Positions 58,166 through 64,000 of a stretch of 64,000 bases of DNA are shown here, one piece after another (position 1 is the stretch's first letter; each line of letters begins with the position of its first letter). The position numbers were made by a program, and so were the translations under genes. The notes below the pieces were generated by a model. That model saw only the letters and a list, made by a program, of their open reading frames with translations. It searched no databases and was not told the DNA's origin. This stretch comes from OLB9 sp041392785 (GTDB taxonomy: Bacteria; Bacteroidota; Bacteroidia; Chitinophagales; Saprospiraceae). The stretch is from the NCBI GenBank assembly GCA_041392785.1, contig JAWKLK010000001.1, positions 496,001-560,000 on the forward strand, given 5' to 3'.

Positions 58166-59152
58166 ATGAAAAAATTAAGATTTTTATCGTTATACTATTT
58201 AGTATCAATTTTCGTCATGACGGGATGCAATAAAGATGGATTACATCAGGTTGATGAAATGAGTTATAATATTGATTTCAGACAACAAACAAATGGAATA
58301 CCGAACTTCATAAAAGATAAAATTAATGATAAGTGGTATCATTTTTCCTCACAATATAGAGCTAATATTTACAAAAACTTTGGAGATATAAACTATGACA
58401 GAGGGCTAGACCTAAGCAGTGATAAAAATATAACACAACATTGTTTTTCTGTACCTTTCATCAAGGATGGACAAATTACAGCAATTACGATTTATATTGA
58501 TGATAGTGAAAAAGATTTTGAGTTTTTAGATTTTATCACAATTGATCAAATTTTAAGCAAACCAGTCAAGGATTGGGGAATAGTTTATGAGAAAGGATTA
58601 TTAGAGTTAGTTGTTGAACAACTGGTAACATATCAGTATTTATTAAATAATAACATCTCAATTCCTCTATTGGAAAAATTAAATGAAATAAAAAATTTTG
58701 ATTCTGTATCTCTAGAATCTAGATGCATTACACAAGTTTGGACTCATACTTTAATTGTTCAGTATACATACGACAATACACAAAATGGAGATATACACGG
58801 AGGTATAGTAACTGCAATAGGTACTGAAACAACTTATGAAGTTGTATTCTTACCTTGCCATGAGCCAGTCAATATTCAAGTTGGAGTTGATGTGGTGTTT
58901 CCAATAATTACAGATTTGAATACGGAAAGCAAAAGTTATTCAACAAATGAATTTGCAAAGTGTAAACAAGAAAATATTTCTCCAATTTTTGATGGATTTA
59001 TTGATGAATTATTAGAAGAAGGGGCAATAAGCAACATTAATTTTCCTTGTTTATCAGAAAGTGAAGAAAAAACAGAAAAGGAAAGATTAAAAAATCAAGC
59101 CTATGTAAATTGGTGCTTTGCTCAAAAAGATAAAACAGATAAAAACCTATGA
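58166..59152 (+). CDS. Lipoprotein upstream of a metallopeptidase gene
   Basis: I chose the ATG at 58166 (MKKLRFLSLYYLVSIFVMTG then Cys), 328 residues with a clear lipobox; the longer frame from 58055 hides it. No catalytic motif is seen. CITQVWTHTLIVQYTYDNT and FLPCHEP resemble lipoproteins of Bacteroidota that carry a metallopeptidase domain at the C-terminus. Here the peptidase is the next ORF, overlapping by four bases (ATGA) in another frame. The two may be a coupled pair or one gene split by a frameshift. Confidence 0.7.
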   Translation: MKKLRFLSLYYLVSIFVMTGCNKDGLHQVDEMSYNIDFRQQTNGIPNFIKDKINDKWYHFSSQYRANIYKNFGDINYDRGLDLSSDKNITQHCFSVPFIKDGQITAITIYIDDSEKDFEFLDFITIDQILSKPVKDWGIVYEKGLLELVVEQLVTYQYLLNNNISIPLLEKLNEIKNFDSVSLESRCITQVWTHTLIVQYTYDNTQNGDIHGGIVTAIGTETTYEVVFLPCHEPVNIQVGVDVVFPIITDLNTESKSYSTNEFAKCKQENISPIFDGFIDELLEEGAISNINFPCLSESEEKTEKERLKNQAYVNWCFAQKDKTDKNL

Positions 59153-59793
59153 CAGTTTCTGATTTTATGGAATATTTTAATGATGCAATGGAAGGGGTGG
59201 ATTATATAGATAATAATATAACAAATAAGCGATTAAAATGTCTTTGGGATAAACTTATGAATAGTAACAATAATGTAATTTGTGACCAAATTTCCTATTA
59301 TGAAGGCAAAACAAAACTAAATTTAAGTATTTGGTCCCAATCATTTAATGGTGCCAACGGTGCTACTACAATTGATGATAATGGTCAAGTTGCAATTCAA
59401 TTTAATGAGAATAACTTAAAAGATAAATGCGACATAGAGATTTTAAAGACAATGATACATGAGTCAGTTCATGCTGGTATTCTTAATGTTGTGAAAGGTA
59501 CTCATGTTAATGGGTGGGGAGTTAAAGATGTGCCAGATTTAAAATATTATTACGATAATTTTACAGATTTTCACCATGAATATATGGCAGGGGTATATTT
59601 CGATAATCTTGTTCAATCTCTAAAACAAATATATGGTAACAAGTATTCTGATGCTGAATATGAAGCCTTAATGTGGAGTGGTTTACATAATACTTTGGCA
59701 TTTAAAAAATTATCAGCAGAAAAACAAAATGAAATTAAAAATATTTGGAACAAATTTGAAAATAGTGACACATGCGAAAAATCTTGTTTTTAG
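59149..59793 (+). CDS. Zinc metallopeptidase-like protein
   Basis: A 214-residue protein without a signal. TMIHESVHAGILNVVKGT near residue 104 is an HExxH zincin motif. FHHEYMAGVYFDNLV near residue 145 may give the third ligand, and YEALMWSGLHNTLAF follows. This C-terminal pattern recurs in peptidase domains attached to large surface or toxin-like proteins of Bacteroidota. The ATG overlaps the upstream lipoprotein stop by four bases, and the stop overlaps the downstream lipoprotein gene by 22 bp. Possible toxin-like activity is inference. Confidence 0.7.
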   Translation: MTVSDFMEYFNDAMEGVDYIDNNITNKRLKCLWDKLMNSNNNVICDQISYYEGKTKLNLSIWSQSFNGANGATTIDDNGQVAIQFNENNLKDKCDIEILKTMIHESVHAGILNVVKGTHVNGWGVKDVPDLKYYYDNFTDFHHEYMAGVYFDNLVQSLKQIYGNKYSDAEYEALMWSGLHNTLAFKKLSAEKQNEIKNIWNKFENSDTCEKSCF

Positions 59794-60416
59794 TAGTAAG
59801 TTTTATTATACTTTCATGTGCAACTAAAAATGAAGTTCAAGTATTTGAAGTTAATGACATAATATTTGCGATTTACAAAAATAGGATGTTTCAATTTCAC
59901 TCAGGCTTTCACCAAAAAAAAATATTTTTAGAAGCTAGTAAAAATAAATATTGCGGTAGTAGTTTAAACTTGCATTGTATGGATGATAGTAGAAACTCTT
60001 ATGAGCTCTGCCTCGAAATCATTCAAAGATCAAATAGTAAATTCCAATTGTTAGCAAAGGATACATGTGCAGCAAAATACCTTGATCTCAAAGGAAATGA
60101 ATTAACTTTATTGAGAAATAAAGACATGAAAATTTCTTGGGATTCTATTGTTATAACATATGAGGATTTTCCAAATAAAAGAACAATAATTTCAAACCGA
60201 GATGAAAGTAAATTTGAGCCAAATTTAATGCATCCCTTTACTCTATCACAAGAAGTTTACTTCATGGTGAAAAAAAAATTTACACTTATTAATTCAGTGA
60301 GCACAAACGAAAATACTATGGTAGTTAGTGTTTTCGATAAAGGAAACTTAATTATGAAGACTAGAGGCAATCTCTTTCCAAATTTACTTCATCATATTAA
60401 TTCACTCATCGAATAA
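59772..60416 (+). CDS. Small lipoprotein, possible immunity partner (copy 1)
   Basis: A 214-residue lipoprotein with lipobox Cys in MRKILFLVVSFIILSCATKN. No known domain is seen. The gene overlaps the metallopeptidase gene by 22 bp, so both are made together. A lipoprotein of similar size (212 residues) follows the second metallopeptidase at 61088-61726. The repeated peptidase/lipoprotein order suggests effector and immunity partners, but no immunity family is recognised. Confidence 0.65.
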   Translation: MRKILFLVVSFIILSCATKNEVQVFEVNDIIFAIYKNRMFQFHSGFHQKKIFLEASKNKYCGSSLNLHCMDDSRNSYELCLEIIQRSNSKFQLLAKDTCAAKYLDLKGNELTLLRNKDMKISWDSIVITYEDFPNKRTIISNRDESKFEPNLMHPFTLSQEVYFMVKKKFTLINSVSTNENTMVVSVFDKGNLIMKTRGNLFPNLLHHINSLIE

Positions 60417-60611
60417 ATAGGTGTTATTTTATTTAATAGGATAATCACTAATTTTATGCAAATATTAAACCATGAAAATGCATGGCGCATCATAACAATA
60501 GTTACAAGAATGTCTTAATATTGCATCTGAATTTGTTGTGTATCTTGAAACCAATACCATTATGGACCTTGCTCTGGTGATTAAATCGATATTAACCCAT
60601 ATTTGATCTAA

Positions 60612-61094
60612 ATGTGCAATAGCGGAGAAGCTTTTAGTCTTGAGAATTTTAATGATGCAATGGAAACAAGTGTAATGACAAAATTATTGCATGAGTTTGT
60701 GCATGTTGAATTAGCTAGACAAATGTCTTTAAAAGGGTATGATATTAATGAGATAAATGATCTTTATAAATTTTATCCAAAACTTGCAGAATATATTCAT
60801 GATGTAGCAGCAACCCAAGGACAAGGTGACATACATCACAATATAATGCTTGAATATGATAAGATCATTGATAAAATGGCACTAACACTATTTGAAATGT
60901 TCAATGGCGCAGCAAATGGACTAACTGTTGATCATTTCAAAATGGCAGCAGCTAATGGATTATTTGATGCTATGCAACATCATCAAGCACCTGACTACCC
61001 AGAACACAATACATTATACGGTTATTTTAAAGATAAATATGAAGTATTGGGCAATATCTTGAATTCAAAAAATCTTAAATTGGCAGGATGTTAG
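60612..61094 (+). CDS. Zinc metallopeptidase-like protein, N-terminally short
   Basis: A 160-residue protein with TKLLHEFVHVELARQM (HExxH near residue 28) and GDIHHNIMLEYDKIIDKMAL, aligning with the 59149 protein from its motif onward. About 75 residues before the motif are missing relative to that protein, so this is a truncated or orphan module. No start signal is evident, and the 195 bp upstream (60417-60611) show no remnant I can recognise. It overlaps the next lipoprotein gene by seven bases. Confidence 0.6.
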   Translation: MCNSGEAFSLENFNDAMETSVMTKLLHEFVHVELARQMSLKGYDINEINDLYKFYPKLAEYIHDVAATQGQGDIHHNIMLEYDKIIDKMALTLFEMFNGAANGLTVDHFKMAAANGLFDAMQHHQAPDYPEHNTLYGYFKDKYEVLGNILNSKNLKLAGC

Positions 61095-61726
61095 TATATC
61101 GACCGAAATATTTTTTCTTTGGAATAGTTTTAATTCTATTATTTTCATGTAAGAAAAATGAAGATGCACCTAACTTTATGCAATTTAATAATATCGTTAA
61201 TGATGGTATTTTATATTCTTTGGAAAATAATTGTTATAAATTGCATAAATTTGAAAATAAGTACAGAAATAAAGTTTTAGGGTTAGTTGTGAATACTTTT
61301 GATTCCACTAGGATAGACTCTACAATTAATTTTGTAAGTTTTAATCTTAAAAGTTTTATGAAATCATCTCAACTAATAAAATTTAGTAAGGACTCTTTAT
61401 CAGTAAGCCTTGACAGCAATTATAAAGTGTTTCCAACACACTTTAAAGAATTAAGACAATTTATTGAATACCATTCACAATTTAAGGAAATGGAGTTAGA
61501 ACAAGCTAAGACTTCATTTATTAAAACCTTGATTGTAAGAAATCCTAGAGTTAAAAGGAATGCAAAAACAAATGAAGTATTAGTGGAAATTGATCGCTTC
61601 TTTGAATATATCATAGATAGGACATTTTTACTTGTCACCACTGACAAATCATTTAATGTGTTAAAAATAGAGTGTCTGGAACAAGTCAAACCTTACATTC
61701 CACCACCGCCGAACCATGATAACTAA
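61088..61726 (+). CDS. Small lipoprotein, possible immunity partner (copy 2)
   Basis: A 212-residue lipoprotein, lipobox Cys in GIVLILLFSCKKNEDAP. The body is Lys/Asn-rich and has no recognised domain. It ends in a proline-rich PYIPPPPNHDN. The start overlaps the end of the metallopeptidase gene by seven bases, the same arrangement as copy 1. Direct sequence similarity to copy 1 is weak by eye. Confidence 0.65.
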   Translation: MLVYRPKYFFFGIVLILLFSCKKNEDAPNFMQFNNIVNDGILYSLENNCYKLHKFENKYRNKVLGLVVNTFDSTRIDSTINFVSFNLKSFMKSSQLIKFSKDSLSVSLDSNYKVFPTHFKELRQFIEYHSQFKEMELEQAKTSFIKTLIVRNPRVKRNAKTNEVLVEIDRFFEYIIDRTFLLVTTDKSFNVLKIECLEQVKPYIPPPPNHDN

Positions 61727-61768
61727 TAAATTTTAAACCAATATCAAGTTGTGGTCTGCATTGATCCG

Positions 61769-62098
61769 CTACATCATCCTCCCCAAGAAGTGCAATAATT
61801 CTTTTTCCATGATATTAAATTCATGGTCCGATTCGAATAGGTCTTGCATATTGCGCAGTAGATCATTCTTTTTCTCCTCAGTGGGAAAATGAACCTCTTT
61901 ATAGCTCAATATCAACTCGTATGCTTGATAGTCGCTCATGGTTTTGTATTCATCATACATTTTATTGTAGCAAGCCTCGCCTACTCGTTCTTTGATAAGC
62001 GCCTTTTCCTCATCAGAGAATACCATGTCCACATGTGCTATATAGATGAGCAGAAATGCCAATAATTCCCTTTCGTTAAAATATAATTTGCGTTCCAT
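61769..62098 (-). CDS. TerB-like small protein
   Basis: A 109-residue helical cytoplasmic protein. YIAHVDMVFSDEEKALIKER near the N-terminus resembles the TerB/DnaJ-adjacent helical fold with an acidic metal-binding loop (DMVFSDEE), and a second similar part is EKELLHFLG. It lies nine bases after the stop of alaS on the same strand, so both are likely co-transcribed. The function is unknown. The TerB relation is only a pattern match. Confidence 0.6.
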   Translation of the reverse strand: MERKLYFNERELLAFLLIYIAHVDMVFSDEEKALIKERVGEACYNKMYDEYKTMSDYQAYELILSYKEVHFPTEEKKNDLLRNMQDLFESDHEFNIMEKELLHFLGRMM

Positions 62099-62107
62099 GT
62101 CGAATGA

Positions 62108-64000
62108 TTATTTTAGATATGACTCAATTGTTGATACTGCATTATACAAGCCCTGTGGGTTGGTGCCACCCGCTGTGGCAAAAAATGCTTGCCCGCCGCC
62201 ACCGCCGCCAATCAAGGTAGCCATTTCCTTTATGATATTGCCAGCGTGCCATCCTTTGGATATATGTAATGATTCTGATATGACAAGCAAGATGGTGGGT
62301 TTTGCATCTTTCAATCCAAAAAAGACTACGCTATCCGTTTTGAGTTCGCTCTGAATATTATATGCCAGTGTCTTTGCAGATTTTACATCCACCTCATCGA
62401 GCAATCCTTTGACCACGGTCACGCCTTGATATTCTATTTTTGATGCCAATAAGCTGTCTTTTAAACTATTAGCATGCAATGTACGCAATTTTTCGATCTC
62501 TTTTTGCGCATCCTTTTGATTTTGCACGAGATCGGCTACATTTTTTACGACATTGATATTATTTTTAAAGAATGTTTTGATGCCTTCTAGTTCTTGCAGA
62601 TGGGCATTGACATATTTCTCCGCATAGGTTGCAGTCACGGCCTCTATCCTTCGCACGCCAGCAGCAATACCAGATTCTGATGTGATCATAAAATATCCTA
62701 TGGCTCCTGTTCTCTCCACATGACAGCCACCGCACAACTCTCTACTGTATGTGGGGTCGAATGTGATCATACGCACCGTATCACCATACTTCTCCCCAAA
62801 TAACATCATGGCGCCTGCTTCTTTTGCTGCTTCGATAGGCATGGCCCGATTCTCCACTAATGGGATATTCTCTCTTATTTTTTGATTGACAATAGTTTCT
62901 ACGGCTTTGATCTCCTCTTGGGTCATTTTTTGATAGTGTGATATATCAAAACGCAAGTAATCATCCTTGACTAATGATCCTTTCTGCTGCACATGCGTTC
63001 CTAGCACCGATCGCAATGCAGCGTGCAATAAATGCGTTGCTGTATGGTTATTTTCTATCAACTTCCTGCGCATATCGTCCACTTCACCATAGACTGGACA
63101 ATCCAAAATGGCAGGCAATCTGTCAATGATGTGAATGATCAAGTCATTTTCCTTTTTTGTATCCAAAACTCTGATGACATCACCATCAAAAAACAACATT
63201 CCTGTATCGCCTACTTGGCCACCGCCCTCAGGATAAAAAGGCGTTTTGTCCAGTACCAATTGGATGATTTCTGTATCCTTTTGTTTGGTAATCCTATATT
63301 TCAGCACTTTTCCTTCTTCGAGTATCAGTTCGTCATATCCAATAAATTTAGTGTTGCCACCCTCGTGAAAAACAATCCAATCTCCTGTCTCCCTCTTCGC
63401 ATCAGCTCGGGATCTTTCTTTCTGTTCGGCCAATGCTTTTTCAAATCCAGATTCATCCACTCTCCAACCCTTTTCTTGGGCTATCAATCTCGTTAAATCT
63501 ATAGGAAAACCATACGTATCGTACAACTCAAAAACAGCATTGCCAGGAATCACATTATCAATGACCACAATATCTTCAAGTCTTTTCAGACCTCCTTCCA
63601 AGGTTTTAAGAAATGCTTTTTCTTCTTCTCTGATGACTCTCTCTACAAAATTTCTCTGTGCGTATAACTCTGGAAACACGTGCTGAAATTGCACCGATAG
63701 TACATCCACTAATTGGTATAATAGTGGCTGTTTATACCCAAGATATGTATAATAATAGCGCACTGCTCTTCGCAATATACGCCTAATGACATATCCTGCT
63801 CCCGTATTGGATGGCAATTGGCCGTCAGCGATCGTAAAAGAAATGGCCCTGATATGGTCTGCCAAAACACGGAAGGCAATATCTGCTTTGCTATCGCCAA
63901 AAGTGTACGTCTTACCCGTGATTTTCTCTATTTCAGCTATTGTACCCGTAAACACATCCGTGTCGTAATTACTACTTTTATGCTGGATAGCGCGCACCAA
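62108..64000 (-). CDS. alaS: Alanyl-tRNA synthetase (partial, 5' end outside window)
   Basis: The C-terminal 630 residues of AlaRS; the N-terminal catalytic core lies beyond 64000. GYVIRRILRRAVRYYYTYLG and the editing-domain motif NNHTATHLLHAALRSVLGTH (HxxxH) are seen, followed by CGGCHVERTGAIGYFMI (CxxxH zinc site). The C-Ala domain ends with LIGGGGGGQAFFATAGG, the glycine-rich DHHA1 part. It charges tRNA-Ala and corrects mischarged Ser and Gly. No start is seen because the gene runs off the window. Confidence 0.96.
   Translation of the reverse strand: MVRAIQHKSSNYDTDVFTGTIAEIEKITGKTYTFGDSKADIAFRVLADHIRAISFTIADGQLPSNTGAGYVIRRILRRAVRYYYTYLGYKQPLLYQLVDVLSVQFQHVFPELYAQRNFVERVIREEEKAFLKTLEGGLKRLEDIVVIDNVIPGNAVFELYDTYGFPIDLTRLIAQEKGWRVDESGFEKALAEQKERSRADAKRETGDWIVFHEGGNTKFIGYDELILEEGKVLKYRITKQKDTEIIQLVLDKTPFYPEGGGQVGDTGMLFFDGDVIRVLDTKKENDLIIHIIDRLPAILDCPVYGEVDDMRRKLIENNHTATHLLHAALRSVLGTHVQQKGSLVKDDYLRFDISHYQKMTQEEIKAVETIVNQKIRENIPLVENRAMPIEAAKEAGAMMLFGEKYGDTVRMITFDPTYSRELCGGCHVERTGAIGYFMITSESGIAAGVRRIEAVTATYAEKYVNAHLQELEGIKTFFKNNINVVKNVADLVQNQKDAQKEIEKLRTLHANSLKDSLLASKIEYQGVTVVKGLLDEVDVKSAKTLAYNIQSELKTDSVVFFGLKDAKPTILLVISESLHISKGWHAGNIIKEMATLIGGGGGGQAFFATAGGTNPQGLYNAVSTIESYLK

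Overview
The window looks like a chromosomal segment of an AT-rich member of the Bacteroidota. The evidence is type IX secretion (T9SS) C-terminal domains of both kinds (A and B), a PorQ-like gene, a TonB-dependent receptor with a carboxypeptidase-like N-terminal domain, and promoters of the Bacteroidota type (TTTG, about 20 nt, TAnnTTTG). The giant DUF11/SdrD-type surface protein would fit the Saprospiria, but that placement is a guess.

Layout. 1-9.9 kb holds ion transport: a partial SulP anion transporter, an operon of a small membrane protein, a TerC/Alx exporter and an NhaD/ArsB-type antiporter, a TrkA/TrkH potassium system and a CorB-like CBS protein. Three small secreted proteins of one family lie among them, with a MITE-like element. 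9.9-16.8 kb holds an ABC exporter, a hypothetical protein, a lipoprotein-SDR pair behind a Fur-like box, and a 1078-residue propeller/beta-barrel protein. 17.1-29.3 kb is one gene for a 4078-residue secreted protein with 19 DUF11 repeats, four SdrD-B-like domains and a T9SS domain. 29.8-36.1 kb holds polyphosphate kinase 2, a CxxCH secreted protein, an acyltransferase, a DUF1573 protein and a YdiJ-like FAD/Fe-S oxidoreductase.

36.3-43.9 kb is the most interesting part: a minus-strand RiPP (ribosomal peptide) operon of the grasp-with-spasm type. Read in transcription order it has a -7 box, a structured leader, a 58-residue Gly-Gly precursor peptide, a partial-terminator hairpin, a secreted carboxypeptidase-regulatory-like protein, the ATP-grasp maturase, a 63-residue protein, the SPASM maturase and a C39-peptidase ABC exporter. 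The ATP-grasp gene is cut by a 1499-bp IS256-type element with an 8-bp target duplication. Removing the element and one duplication copy rejoins both halves in frame. The transposase of the element is itself decayed, so the pathway is probably silent in this genome.

44-64 kb holds aspartate kinase and a nuclease, tRNA-Met(CAU), a NamZ-like muramidase, a nucleoid-associated protein, a T9SS type-B secreted protein, methylmalonyl-CoA epimerase, a TauE/SafE transporter, a MORN lipoprotein with an in-frame stop, PorQ, and a lipoprotein/TonB-receptor operon under a 7-1-7 palindromic operator of Zur/Fur type. It ends with an array of zinc-metallopeptidase and lipoprotein genes that resembles toxin/immunity modules, a TerB-like protein, and the 3' part of alaS.
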